Of a stretch of DNA of 64,000 nt, positions 45,233-54,723 are shown piece by piece. Position 1 is the stretch's first letter. The number at the start of each line of letters is the position of its first letter. Both the position numbers and the translations under genes were made by a program. The notes below the pieces were generated by a model. That model was not told the DNA's origin. It searched no databases and saw only the letters and a list, made by a program, of their open reading frames with translations. The stretch comes from UBA8401 sp041665525. Lineage in GTDB: Bacteria > Bacteroidota > Ignavibacteria > UBA10030 > UBA8401. The DNA lies in NCBI GenBank assembly GCA_041665525.1, contig JBAYIS010000009.1, positions 1 through 64,000 of the forward strand, read 5' to 3'.

Positions 45233-47206
45233 TTAATGATAGGAATATGTTTGCATCTTCGTGACTGCACCATTTTTGTATTGCAGAATATGCAACGAGC
45301 TGTTTACCCGATCCGGATTCAGCGTAACCGCATTCCGGATTCCTGGGAATTCAAATACTGTTGCGAGTGAAGCAGAGAGCTGTTCACGGGACAACGATCC
45401 TTCGCTGAACTGATGGATAAGCAGGGACATCACATCGTAGCCATACAGCGCATTATCAGAGATTTGTTTCCCGTACTTCATCGCATATTTTGTATAGATC
45501 CTCTGTGTGCGGTCATCCCGTTCGATCCAGCGGTCCGAACCGAAGATCGCTCCCTCCGCATACCGTTTGTTCAAATCGAGTTCATTCGCATCATTCCAGT
45601 CCCCTGATCCGAGAACGGTTGCCTTGATATTGAAGAATGTCAGCTGCGAGGTTATCACACCGATCTCGTGGCTGTTCGAGATTGGACAATAGACGAGATC
45701 GACCGCCGTCACTGGATAATGAAGACTGTCCATATAGATAAGAGTTTTTTTCGCAGGAAGCCGAAGCGTATCTGCGACAGCCTTAGCACTATCTCCAAAA
45801 AATGGAGTAAAATTGAAGAGACCCCCGTTGGCGAGGACCGAATCAATGTAGGATAACTTCACTCCGACGGAAAGCAGTTTCCGGGTCGCTTCGCCGAGAT
45901 TAATTTTCCCTTTCAACGAAAGGACATAATCAGGGCGAAGATTATGTGATTCCAAACGGATTGCCCGCACGTGCTGCCGAAGATCCGTTTCATTCCTTCT
46001 AAATCTCCGGTCAACAAGCACGGCCGCACCGAGCCGTTTCGCTTCTGCTATGAAAGAATCTGCCTGCGTTGCGGCAGACTGCAAAGAGGAACCGAGCACC
46101 GCAATTGTCTTTGCCCGGAGGATATTCACGGCATATTGCGCAAGTGTTTTTCCTTTCGCACCGTTGGTTGAATTAGCCTGGAAAACGTTCGGTCCGATGG
46201 ATGAGATTCCTTCGTCCGATGCTGTGGGAGTTATGATCGGAATTCCCCTCTCCTGGGCTATCAATGCAGCGGTCATCGTTTCGGCGCTGAACACAGGGCC
46301 AACAATTCCGATAATCGTGTTATCCTCCCCCCATCCGGTGATGATCGATTGGATGGTTGCGGAATCTTTCTTTGAGTCTTGAATATCCAATTCCAGGGAG
46401 ATCTGACCCGGGATCGTTCTCTCCTCATAATCGCTCACTGCAAGCTGTATTCCTTCCAAAATTTCGTTGACGATCTTTTTCTCCCTGTTCTCTGCTATAT
46501 TCTCTTTTTGCAGCGGCAGCAACACACCGATCCGGACGAGATTCCCTTTATCGATCCGGGCGATTACCCGGTTGATGCGGAATTGCAACAGCTGGTCTGC
46601 AGCTGCAGGATCGAACAAGCTGATTTGTTGTTTTGCTTCATCAATCCTGCCCCCTTGAAAAAACCTTTCGGCAAGGATAACGCGGAGAAGGTTTTTGATC
46701 TCAATATGCAGGGAATCAACAAGCAGCGAATCGATCTCCTGTTCGGGAAAAAACTCTGCTGCAAGATGCTCTATCACCTTCAGGGAATGTTCTTTGTTCA
46801 GTCTCTGCTGTGCGATCACGTAGGTTCGCTGCATCTCTTCGAATGTCTTCCAATACTCTCCCTGATTATAATGACACATTCCCAGAGTAAAGTATGCATC
46901 TTCGCGGTAGAGCGACGACGGAAACAATTGAAGGATGGAGTCGCACATCGAAGCCGCAGCGCTGTAATTCTTCAACGCATAATCGGATTTTGCCGCCATG
47001 ATCATCGATGCTGTCGTCCGGTGATTGCCGGGATACAGAAAGAGCGACCGCTGGAATGAGAGAAGCGCCGGTTTAAACTCTTTTTGAGAATACTGCCGCA
47101 TGCCGAGCAGAAAATATTCCTCTGCGGAATGATTGAAATACACTTCAACATCCTGCGCAGAAAGCAGGGATGCAATGAATACCAAACTGAAAAATAGTCT
47201 TTTCAT
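45233..47206 (-). CDS. TPR plus periplasmic-binding-fold protein (PBP activator-like)
   Basis: Secreted protein of 657 residues. The start at 47206 opens on a signal peptide (LFFSLVFIASLLSAQ). Residues about 25-205 are TPR repeats (QYSQKEFKPALLSFQRSL, MCHYNQGEYWKTFEEMQR). Residues about 225-600 form a LivK-type periplasmic binding fold (VRIGVLLPLQKE, IIGIVGPVFSAETMTAAL, GIPIITPTASDEG). The TPR-plus-binding-fold order resembles LpoA, which activates penicillin-binding protein 1A, but an amino-acid-binding role is possible. The ATG shares one base with the stop of the ABC permease gene (TGATG). Confidence 0.75.
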   Translation of the reverse strand: MKRLFFSLVFIASLLSAQDVEVYFNHSAEEYFLLGMRQYSQKEFKPALLSFQRSLFLYPGNHRTTASMIMAAKSDYALKNYSAAASMCDSILQLFPSSLYREDAYFTLGMCHYNQGEYWKTFEEMQRTYVIAQQRLNKEHSLKVIEHLAAEFFPEQEIDSLLVDSLHIEIKNLLRVILAERFFQGGRIDEAKQQISLFDPAAADQLLQFRINRVIARIDKGNLVRIGVLLPLQKENIAENREKKIVNEILEGIQLAVSDYEERTIPGQISLELDIQDSKKDSATIQSIITGWGEDNTIIGIVGPVFSAETMTAALIAQERGIPIITPTASDEGISSIGPNVFQANSTNGAKGKTLAQYAVNILRAKTIAVLGSSLQSAATQADSFIAEAKRLGAAVLVDRRFRRNETDLRQHVRAIRLESHNLRPDYVLSLKGKINLGEATRKLLSVGVKLSYIDSVLANGGLFNFTPFFGDSAKAVADTLRLPAKKTLIYMDSLHYPVTAVDLVYCPISNSHEIGVITSQLTFFNIKATVLGSGDWNDANELDLNKRYAEGAIFGSDRWIERDDRTQRIYTKYAMKYGKQISDNALYGYDVMSLLIHQFSEGSLSREQLSASLATVFEFPGIRNAVTLNPDRVNSSLHILQYKNGAVTKMQTYSYH

Positions 47207-48954
47207 CAATAGTCTCTGCGTAACGAACGGATACCGAAATAATGGGAACAAAAACTGATCACTGCAGACGGGATCAAGATCGCCGCAAAGATGATCTGCA
47301 ACTGAGACCATGAGATCGGAAGGTTTTTCAATTCCGCATTGAACAACATGGTCGCAGGGAAGTAATACAGTGCCAGCAACACCACAAGGTATACGACACT
47401 CAGCAGGAATGTCATAGTCGCCCCTTGAGAAGAAGCAATCCGTATTGGATTCTTCTCGATGAAATTCGAATAGATCGATCCGAGTCCAAAATTTAAACTG
47501 ACCAATGTCACCGTAATGATCGGTGTGGTGATGATGGAAAAATATGCCATTACTTTTACCGGAAATTGCGGGGTGTCATATTCCACCAGCCACGGTTTGT
47601 CTCCAGCCACACGATGGACATAGAGATACGGAATATTGGACAGCCATGAGATCAGCAGGCTCAATACACCGAGAAAAATCATAATCAGCAGGAATTTGAT
47701 CCAATACATTGTCGCAGTGGAGATCGGCGCGCTCCGGATGGACCAATATGCATTCCCTTCAAGGCTCACCATTGGGAATCCAAACCGGAGAGCGAGTGAA
47801 TTAATCAGGAAGATATTAAAGATAAAGACAACCAGGTACACCACCGCTTTCAATTCCGGCGTCTCCAGTTTTATGTTTAATGTACTGACGCTTGACAGGA
47901 AAATCATGAGCAATGCCATCATCACCACCAGATGGATCCATTGGCTCGGCTCACGAATGAACTGCCACAATTCCTTTTTCAACAACACTTCCACCTGCGG
48001 CGAAAAGACCGATCTTCGGCCGAAACTGAAGATGGAATTTTTGAACTCCAGTGATTTCATCGTCAGAGATTTGATGGACAACGAAGTGATCCAAGTCGAA
48101 TAGAAATAGGCATTGGCCGTTGCAAGCGCAAAGATAAACAATCCTGCAGTCGACAGGACAAGCATAACGGTATATCCCGTGACAGAAGAAAAATTTCCGG
48201 TAACGTAAAAATACATGATCTCGGAGACCCAGAAATTCGGAAGCAGTTTTACCATTCCCGGATCAAGCGATCCAAAATAGAGATCAACATAAGGATAATA
48301 TTTCATCACTTCCCGAACCAAATGCACGGGCGAAGAGACCTGAAAATAGAAATAGATCTGAAAGAGATAGAACAGCACTACGGCAGCGACAAGCACGCGG
48401 AAATTGACTTTCGCAGCCAGTTTCATCACCAGCATCAGCACGATCACCGCCACACAGGCGGCAATGAACATGAACGGCACCAGCACTCCGAACATCATCA
48501 GCAAATAAAAGTGCCACGGCAGCTCGAAATAGGCCCCGTATCCCAGCAAGACGGAAAATCCGACCATAAACAACGTCCCCGAACTGTAAAAGAAATTGTC
48601 GAGAAACTTTATGACGAAGATGTTCAAAAACGATACCGGCGATGTCAACAGGAATTCCACTTCCGGCGTGCGGTATAACGTAGAGAATGAGACAACCATG
48701 TTACCGAGATTGATTGTAACAAAAAAGACGAACAGCAGCATGCCGATAAAGCGGTGAAACAGAAACAATCCGATCCGCACATTTTCCAGCAGATACGCTG
48801 TGACAAAGTTGGAAAAATAAAATGCACCCACAGCGAATGAACCGAAGACAATAAATGAACCGACATTGCGAATCACCACGCCGAAGTCCTGCTTGGAAGA
48901 GACCTTCCAGAACATCACAATCTTGTACCATAGAATGTGAATGAACGTCGTCAC
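47206..48954 (-). CDS. ABC exporter membrane subunit
   Basis: Integral membrane protein of 582 residues with about twelve hydrophobic helices and no nucleotide-binding domain. It looks like an ABC-2-type export permease: a soluble KSLEFKNSIFSFGRRSVFSPQVEVLLKKEL segment (landmark VEVLLKKELWQF) precedes the second helix group. The start is GTG at 48954, overlapping the stop of the ATPase gene by one base, and its end overlaps the next gene by one base. The transported substrate is unknown. It pairs with 48954..49685. Confidence 0.82.
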   Translation of the reverse strand: MTTFIHILWYKIVMFWKVSSKQDFGVVIRNVGSFIVFGSFAVGAFYFSNFVTAYLLENVRIGLFLFHRFIGMLLFVFFVTINLGNMVVSFSTLYRTPEVEFLLTSPVSFLNIFVIKFLDNFFYSSGTLFMVGFSVLLGYGAYFELPWHFYLLMMFGVLVPFMFIAACVAVIVLMLVMKLAAKVNFRVLVAAVVLFYLFQIYFYFQVSSPVHLVREVMKYYPYVDLYFGSLDPGMVKLLPNFWVSEIMYFYVTGNFSSVTGYTVMLVLSTAGLFIFALATANAYFYSTWITSLSIKSLTMKSLEFKNSIFSFGRRSVFSPQVEVLLKKELWQFIREPSQWIHLVVMMALLMIFLSSVSTLNIKLETPELKAVVYLVVFIFNIFLINSLALRFGFPMVSLEGNAYWSIRSAPISTATMYWIKFLLIMIFLGVLSLLISWLSNIPYLYVHRVAGDKPWLVEYDTPQFPVKVMAYFSIITTPIITVTLVSLNFGLGSIYSNFIEKNPIRIASSQGATMTFLLSVVYLVVLLALYYFPATMLFNAELKNLPISWSQLQIIFAAILIPSAVISFCSHYFGIRSLRRDY

Positions 48955-49685
48955 TATTCGTTCTCTTCCTTCGTCAATTCCAGGAACACCGATTCCAGGT
49001 TGCCGTCATACTTCGACTTGTGTAGATGGAGATTTTCTTTCGTATCCAGAAAGATGATTTTGCTTTTATTGATAATGCCGATCCGATCGCACAATTCTTC
49101 TGCCATCTCCAGAATGTGCGTGGACATAAAGATCGATGCTCCCGCATTCGCCTGTCGCTTCAATGAATCCTTCACGATGCGCGCACTGCGCGGATCGAGG
49201 CCCACCATCGGTTCATCGATGATAATCGTCTTGGGATTATGGACGAACGCCGCCGCAAAGGTGACTCTCTGCCGCATTCCCTGTGAATAATCTTCCGTCT
49301 TCTTATCCACCCAGCTTGCCAGTTCCAACAGTTCTATCACGCGGTCCACATTTTCCTTCAGTTCATTGTTCCGCATATTATACAGACCGCCCATATAGTA
49401 AATGAATTCACGGCCGGTCAGTTTATCGTACAGGTACGGATGGTCCGGAATATATCCGAAAGTCGATTTCGCTTCCAGCGGCTGCTTCTCCACATCGAAT
49501 CCATTGATCACGATCCGTCCCGATGTGGGAGTGAACAGCCCGGTCATCATTTTAATGGTCGTCGTTTTTCCCGCTCCGTTCGGTCCGAGAAAACCGAAAA
49601 ATTCGCCGGAGGGAATGGAGAGCGACACATTGTCCACCGCCACGAACGAACCGAAAGTCTTTCGCAAATGCTGCAGTTCTATCAT
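48954..49685 (-). CDS. ABC transporter ATP-binding protein
   Basis: Cytosolic ATPase of 243 residues that drives the adjacent exporter. Walker A is GPNGAGKTTT, the signature is YSQGMRQR in place of the usual LSGGQ, and Walker B is TIIIDEPMVGLD with a later H-loop in STHILEMAE. The type is that of drug, lipid or sodium exporters (NatA/CcmA group). It is 10 bp downstream of guaA and overlaps the permease gene. Confidence 0.93.
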   Translation of the reverse strand: MIELQHLRKTFGSFVAVDNVSLSIPSGEFFGFLGPNGAGKTTTIKMMTGLFTPTSGRIVINGFDVEKQPLEAKSTFGYIPDHPYLYDKLTGREFIYYMGGLYNMRNNELKENVDRVIELLELASWVDKKTEDYSQGMRQRVTFAAAFVHNPKTIIIDEPMVGLDPRSARIVKDSLKRQANAGASIFMSTHILEMAEELCDRIGIINKSKIIFLDTKENLHLHKSKYDGNLESVFLELTKEENE

Positions 49686-49695
49686 AGAAGGTCCG

Positions 49696-51237
49696 TTATT
49701 CCCATTCGATGGTTGCGGGGGGTTTCGAACTGATATCGTATACTACGCGGTTGATCCCCCGTACTTCGTTAATGATCCTGTTGGAGATATTCGCCAGAAA
49801 TTCATACGGTAAATGCGCCCAATCCGCCGTCATGCCGTCCACACTCGTCACGGCGCGGATTGCTATGGTATTTTCATACGTCCGTTCATCTCCCATAACG
49901 CCGACAGACTGCACCGGCAGAAGCACGGCAAATGCCTGCCAGGTGGAATGATAAAGATTCTTTTTCCGCAATTCGGAAATGAAGATCTCATCCGCACCGC
50001 GCAGCACTTCCAACCGTTCCTTCGTGATATCGCCCAGTACACGAATCGCCAATCCCGGTCCCGGAAACGGATGACGGTCAATCAAGTAGTCCGACAGTCC
50101 GAGAGTCCTTCCTACCGCACGGACCTCATCCTTAAACAGTTCGCGGAACGGCTCGATGAGTTTCAAATTCATGATCTCCGGCAGGCCGCCGACATTGTGA
50201 TGTGTTTTAATTGTTTGCGACGGTCCTTTGAACGAAACAGATTCGATCACGTCGGGATAGAGAGTCCCCTGCGCAAGAAATTCCGCACCACTCACTTTCT
50301 TCGCTTCCTGATCAAAGATATCGATGAACGTCTTTCCGATGATCTTCCGTTTTTTTTCCGGTTCGGTTACGCCTTTCAGGCGGGAAAGGAACATCTCCGT
50401 ACCGTCGACAAAATCAAGGGCAATATGATATTCATCGCGGAAGGTCTTCACCACCTGTTCGCTCTCCCCTCTTCGCATCAATCCGTTATCGATATGAATA
50501 CAGAAGAGTTGTTCGCCGATTGCTTTATGCAGCAGAACTGCTGCAACGGAGGAATCGACGCCGCCGCTGAGAGCGCACAGAACTTTCTTGCTGCCGACTT
50601 TCTTCCGGATCTCTTCAATAGCGCTTTCAATGAACGATTCCGCATTCCAACTGCCGGAACAATTGCAGATTCCCTTCACAAAATTGGCAAGAACTGTGCT
50701 TCCTTCTTTTGTGTGGACAACTTCGGGATGGAATTGAATTCCGTAGATCCGTTTTACCGCATTCCGGATAGCGCAGATTCCTGCATTTTCCGAATGAGCG
50801 ATCTTCTCGAATCCTGCCGGCATCGCAGTCACTTCATCGCCATGACTCATCCACACTTCAGTTTGCGGACCGAGATGTTTGAAAATATCTTTATGATCAT
50901 CCATCAACAGCAGAGCTCTGCCGAATTCGCGCCGCGGTGCTTTGTTCACCGCACCGCCGTTTTGATGTGCAATCAACTGCAGTCCGTAACAAATGCCAAG
51001 CACCGGCACTCCCAATTCGTAAATTCGTTTATCCGGAATCGGAGCATCGCTTGCATACACACTGGACGGTCCGCCGGAAAGGATGATGCCTTTCGGTGCG
51101 AAGGAAGAAATTTTCTCGAATGGAACATTGAATGGATGGATCTCGCAATACACATGCTGCTCGCGTACTCTGCGGGCGATAAGCTGCGTGAATTGTGAAC
51201 CAAAATCGAGAATGAGAATGGATTCGGTATGAGTCAT
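49696..51237 (-). CDS. guaA: GMP synthase (glutamine-hydrolysing)
   Basis: Amidates XMP to GMP with ATP and glutamine. The class I amidotransferase part spans about 1-190, with the catalytic cysteine in GICYGLQLIA and H/E in QFHPEVVHT. The ATP-pyrophosphatase part starts near 210 with the PP-loop ALSGGVDSSV. The C-terminal dimer domain contains RHPFPGPGLAIRVLG and ends with ISSKPPATIEWE. At 513 residues it is full length. No purine riboswitch is visible upstream; the next gene (smpB) is divergent. Confidence 0.97.
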   Translation of the reverse strand: MTHTESILILDFGSQFTQLIARRVREQHVYCEIHPFNVPFEKISSFAPKGIILSGGPSSVYASDAPIPDKRIYELGVPVLGICYGLQLIAHQNGGAVNKAPRREFGRALLLMDDHKDIFKHLGPQTEVWMSHGDEVTAMPAGFEKIAHSENAGICAIRNAVKRIYGIQFHPEVVHTKEGSTVLANFVKGICNCSGSWNAESFIESAIEEIRKKVGSKKVLCALSGGVDSSVAAVLLHKAIGEQLFCIHIDNGLMRRGESEQVVKTFRDEYHIALDFVDGTEMFLSRLKGVTEPEKKRKIIGKTFIDIFDQEAKKVSGAEFLAQGTLYPDVIESVSFKGPSQTIKTHHNVGGLPEIMNLKLIEPFRELFKDEVRAVGRTLGLSDYLIDRHPFPGPGLAIRVLGDITKERLEVLRGADEIFISELRKKNLYHSTWQAFAVLLPVQSVGVMGDERTYENTIAIRAVTSVDGMTADWAHLPYEFLANISNRIINEVRGINRVVYDISSKPPATIEWE

Positions 51238-51372
51238 TAGACAAAAAGAATGTTGGGCGATTGGGTTGAAAATCTCCTACAAGATAAAAGAAGATGTTTG
51301 AGTGTGCAAGTTTTCACACAAGAAGTTTTCTTGTTATATCAACACTTTTTGAGTAATTTCTTACAGAAACCA

Positions 51373-51825
51373 ATGGAAAACAAAAGTGAAGAACGCGTCA
51401 GCATTTCTAACCGCCGGGCACGATTCGAGTATGAGATTCTCGATTCGTACGAGGCAGGGATCGTTTTAAAAGGTTCGGAAGTGAAATCCTTGCGTGCCGG
51501 AAAAGCCAATCTGCAAGACAGTTATGCTGTCGTAAAAAACGGCGAAGTGTGGCTGGTAAACATGCACATCAGCCCCTATGAGCAAGCGAATCAATTCAAC
51601 CATGATCCTGTCCGTACAAGGAAACTGCTGTTAAATAAAAGCGAGATCGCCAAACTCCACAATACAACGAACGTGAAAGGGCTGACACTAGTGCCGCTGA
51701 AGATGTATTTCAAAAAAGGGAATGCAAAAGTGGAATTGGGGATCGCCCGCGGTAAAAAACTTCACGATAAGCGCGAATCCATAAAAGAACGGGATGTCGA
51801 GCGCGAAATGCGCCGAAAGTCATAA
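51373..51825 (+). CDS. smpB: SsrA-binding protein SmpB
   Basis: Binds tmRNA and brings it to stalled ribosomes for trans-translation. Residues contain the family core ISNRRARFEYEILDSYEAG, LKGSEVKSLRAGKANLQDSY and NHDPVRTRKLLLN, and the basic C-terminal tail ends REMRRKS. The ATG at 51373 gives 150 residues, the normal length; upstream starts to 51250 would add a tail absent in the family. The tmRNA gene is not seen in the window. tyrS follows on the same strand after 35 bp. Confidence 0.95.
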   Translation: MENKSEERVSISNRRARFEYEILDSYEAGIVLKGSEVKSLRAGKANLQDSYAVVKNGEVWLVNMHISPYEQANQFNHDPVRTRKLLLNKSEIAKLHNTTNVKGLTLVPLKMYFKKGNAKVELGIARGKKLHDKRESIKERDVEREMRRKS

Positions 51826-51860
51826 ATAACTGCCAATTTCAATCATAGAGATAGAATACA

Positions 51861-53072
51861 ATGCCATTTCCTTCACTGAATGAACAGATGGATCTAATCA
51901 AACGGGGTGTTTCCGAGATCATTCCCGAAGCTGACCTTGTTCAGAAGATAGAACGATCGATCAAGACCAATACACCTCTCAAGGTCAAACTCGGATGTGA
52001 TCCAAGTCGGCCGGACCTTCATTTAGGTCATTCGGTGGTCCTACGCAAACTGCGTCAGTTTCAGGACATCGGACATACTGCCATTCTCATTGTCGGCGAT
52101 TTTACCGGCATGATCGGTGACCCTTCTGGAAAAAGCAAGACACGTCCGTCATTAACATTGGAAGAGACACGAAAGAACGGTGAAAGTTATTTTGACCAGG
52201 CAAAGAAGATCCTTTCAGATAAGAATGTGAAGATGATCTACAATTCCGAATGGCTCGGGAAGATGAGTTTTGCTGAAGTGATTAAACTGACAAGCAAATA
52301 TACTGTGTCGCAAATGCTGGAACGGGAAGATTTCCACGCCCGCTTTAATAAGGAAGAGCCGATCTCACTCCACGAATTCCTTTATCCTTTGGCACAGGCG
52401 ATGGATTCTGTTGCCATCGAAGCGGATGTTGAACTTGGCGGGACCGATCAAAAATTCAATCTGCTGGTCGGCCGGGCCATCCAACGGGAATTTGGGAAAG
52501 AAGCTCAGGTGATCCTTACAATGCCGATTCTTCCTGGGACGGATGGCGTTGAGAAAATGAGCAAATCATTGGATAACTATATCGGGATCAGCGATTCTCC
52601 ACGAGAGATTTTCGGAAAAACGCTCTCTATTCCAGACCGGTTAATGTATGATTTCTTCGTCCTGGCCACGAATGTCCCCAATACGGAATTGGAAGCGATC
52701 AAATCCGCTATTGCTTCGGACCCAAGAAATACGAAACGAAGACTGGCAAAAGAAATCGTTACTCTATATCATGACAAAGCATCCGCACAGGCGGCGGAAG
52801 ATGAATTCGATCGGATATTTGTGACGAAAGACCTTCCCGACGTCATTGAGGAAATACAATATGGTATTTCCGGCAGCGCAGTAAATGTCCTTCAGTTGCT
52901 TACGGAAACAAAACTGGTCCCCTCGAAAGGCGAAGCGCGGCGGTTGATTGAACAAGGAGGCGTTACCATCAACAATGAAAAAGTCTCTGATGCAAAGAGT
53001 GACATTGCATTGACCGGACCGCTGGTGATTAAGATCGGCAAGAGAAAGTTTCTAAAAGTGATTCCTTCATAA
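51861..53072 (+). CDS. tyrS: tyrosyl-tRNA synthetase
   Basis: Charges tRNA-Tyr. Class I enzyme of 403 residues with the HIGH-type motif HLGHSVVLRKL near 50-60, GDFTGMIGDPSGKSKTRP in the Rossmann fold, the KMSKS motif as EKMSKSLDN, and a C-terminal S4 domain (PSKGEARRLIEQGGVTINNEKV, landmark RRLIEQGGV). The form is the TyrZ-like long type. It follows smpB. No T-box leader is visible in the 35-bp gap. Confidence 0.96.
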   Translation: MPFPSLNEQMDLIKRGVSEIIPEADLVQKIERSIKTNTPLKVKLGCDPSRPDLHLGHSVVLRKLRQFQDIGHTAILIVGDFTGMIGDPSGKSKTRPSLTLEETRKNGESYFDQAKKILSDKNVKMIYNSEWLGKMSFAEVIKLTSKYTVSQMLEREDFHARFNKEEPISLHEFLYPLAQAMDSVAIEADVELGGTDQKFNLLVGRAIQREFGKEAQVILTMPILPGTDGVEKMSKSLDNYIGISDSPREIFGKTLSIPDRLMYDFFVLATNVPNTELEAIKSAIASDPRNTKRRLAKEIVTLYHDKASAQAAEDEFDRIFVTKDLPDVIEEIQYGISGSAVNVLQLLTETKLVPSKGEARRLIEQGGVTINNEKVSDAKSDIALTGPLVIKIGKRKFLKVIPS

Positions 53073-53100
53073 CAGTTAAAGATATTTAACAAAATATATA

Positions 53101-53131
53101 TTTGTATTTTTTGGAAGTATCTGTATATTTC
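53101..53131 (+). promoter_or_regulatory. Bacteroidetes-type promoter of the arginine decarboxylase gene
   Basis: A -33 element tttg at 53101-53104 and a -7 element tatatttc at 53124-53131 are separated by 19 bases, close to the Bacteroidetes consensus TTTG / TAnnTTTG. Transcription would start near 53138, about 105 bases before the TTG start codon. Confidence 0.6.
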
Positions 53132-53243
53132 GCATCACATCAAACGATCACAAGTCATATTCGGATGATCTATGAAAAAATTTTACACGAAAACTAAAAT
53201 ACCTTAATTTCTTTATTCACTTATCTCAAAAGGAGATGAAACG

Positions 53244-53792
53244 TTGTCATTCGTCCCAGCCAAAATGTTCTTCACCAAAGGCGTCGGCAGACATAAAGAT
53301 TATCTGCAATCATTCGAATTAGCTCTCCGCAACGCCGGCATTGAAAAATGCAACCTCGTAACAGTTTCCAGCATTTACCCGCCAAAATGTAAACGAATTT
53401 CAGTCGCCGATGGTCTGAAATTGCTCGAACCTGGCCAGGTTACCTTCTGCGTAATGGCAAGAAATGCTACCAATGAACCCAATCGATTGGTCGCTTCATC
53501 CATAGGTGTGGCCATGGCAGCGGACGATTCACAATACGGTTACCTATCGGAGCACCATCCTTTCGGAGAAACGGAAGAAAAAGCTGGTGAATATGCTGAA
53601 GATCTTGCCGCGACCATGCTTGCAACCACGCTTGGGCTGGAATTTGATCCGAACGTCGCTTGGGATGAACGAGAAAAACACTTTAAGATGAGCGGTAAAA
53701 TCCTGAAGACCTTCAATGTAACCCAATCTGCTGAAGGCGATAAAGACGGAAAATGGACCACTGTTATCTCTGCTGCCGTTCTACTTCCCTAA
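53244..53792 (+). CDS. pyruvoyl-dependent arginine decarboxylase
   Basis: Converts arginine to agmatine, first step of one polyamine route or acid resistance. The 182-residue proenzyme cleaves itself between two serines; here LVTVSSIYPP gives predicted cleavage between S42 and S43, leaving a pyruvoyl group on the larger chain. Other landmarks are the PAKMFFTKGVGRHK start, GVAMAADDSQYGYLSEHHPFG, shown in part, and AEDLAATMLATTLGL. The start is TTG at 53244, with aggagatgaaacg before it. A promoter at 53101..53131 and a terminator at 53813 suggest a single-gene unit. No agmatinase or agmatine deiminase is adjacent. Confidence 0.92.
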   Translation: MSFVPAKMFFTKGVGRHKDYLQSFELALRNAGIEKCNLVTVSSIYPPKCKRISVADGLKLLEPGQVTFCVMARNATNEPNRLVASSIGVAMAADDSQYGYLSEHHPFGETEEKAGEYAEDLAATMLATTLGLEFDPNVAWDEREKHFKMSGKILKTFNVTQSAEGDKDGKWTTVISAAVLLP

Positions 53793-53812
53793 AAATTGAC
53801 AATGTTTTAAAC

Positions 53813-53845
53813 AAAAAAAGGGACGCACTATGCGTCCCTTTTTTA
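53813..53845. terminator. bidirectional terminator
   Basis: The run aaaaaaagggacgca, loop cta, then tgcgtcccttttttt forms a long stem flanked by A and T runs. It lies between the convergent arginine decarboxylase and lytic transglycosylase genes and can serve both. Confidence 0.9.
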
Positions 53846-53865
53846 ATTGTATCTTTTGATTGTAA

Positions 53866-54585
53866 TTAGGCCCTTTTATCAAAGACCTTCTTGTATTCAC
53901 CATAGTAATTCATTACAGATTCTACATAGTTGGATGTTTCTTTCCAACCCTTAAAGTATCCATTTGTCGGTTTTTGTTCTTCCCAAACAAATCTATGTAA
54001 TGAAGAGTATTTTCTTGAAAGCAAGGAGAGCGAATTCTTTACTGATTTCCATTCTTTTGGATCATCATTAACGTATTTTGCCATTTTTTTAGCATCGCTT
54101 ATGCGTCCAGGACCTGCATTATATGCCGCAAGAGTGAATTTTAAGCGATTTTCTTCGCTTAAACCGTCATCGCCGAATTGTTTATAGAGTCTGGCTAGAT
54201 AGAAGACTCCTCCACGGATATTTCCATGAGGATCGTCGAATGCTTCACTTTCCAACCCGAATTTTTCGGCTATTTCATCCTGTGTTGCCGGCATTATTTG
54301 CATGAATCCTTTTGCTCCTTTATGGCTTTCTGCAGAATGGTCAAACCGTGATTCAACCTTCATAACTGCAACAACCAATCGCCAGTCTACTCCATATCGA
54401 TCGGAATACCGGCGTATTGTTTTACCATATTTATTCAGAATTGCTAAGGATTTTTGGTCAAGTTTTGTTCTAACTTCTTCCTGAATAAAGATCTTATCAG
54501 ACTTTCCAGTAAACGAGCCATCAAAGCAACCGAAAATAACGATGGGCACGAACCAGAAGGTATTGAACAGAATCTTTCTCATCAT
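53866..54585 (-). CDS. SLT-domain lytic transglycosylase lipoprotein
   Basis: Peptidoglycan lyase of about 239 residues. The N-terminal signal peptide ends in VIFGC (C20), so it is probably a lipoprotein. The SLT domain starts near 62, with catalytic E78 in VMKVESRFD, then GAKGFMQIMPAT, and ends with TLAAYNAGPGRI. It resembles the catalytic half of MltF/MltC proteins. The start at 54585 follows a gaggga element directly; starts further upstream add residues with no signal character. It is AT-richer than most neighbours. It is separate from the MltC-like copy at 7801..9006. Confidence 0.85.
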   Translation of the reverse strand: MMRKILFNTFWFVPIVIFGCFDGSFTGKSDKIFIQEEVRTKLDQKSLAILNKYGKTIRRYSDRYGVDWRLVVAVMKVESRFDHSAESHKGAKGFMQIMPATQDEIAEKFGLESEAFDDPHGNIRGGVFYLARLYKQFGDDGLSEENRLKFTLAAYNAGPGRISDAKKMAKYVNDDPKEWKSVKNSLSLLSRKYSSLHRFVWEEQKPTNGYFKGWKETSNYVESVMNYYGEYKKVFDKRA

Positions 54586-54723
54586 TCCCTCAGATTGTTG
54601 AAAAATCCCTTCATATTTCAGAAGGATTATCGAGAACACCCAAGGGTAGGAACACTGCTTCCCCAAGGCACTACTAATGTACCCAAAAGTACCCTATTGA
54701 GGCAAATTAATAAATTCTAAAGC

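Noticed and set aside
49813..51198. Long plus-strand open frame opposite guaA
   Set aside because: It is the antisense of a clear GMP synthase, has no domain signal and no ribosome site; such frames are common opposite conserved genes.
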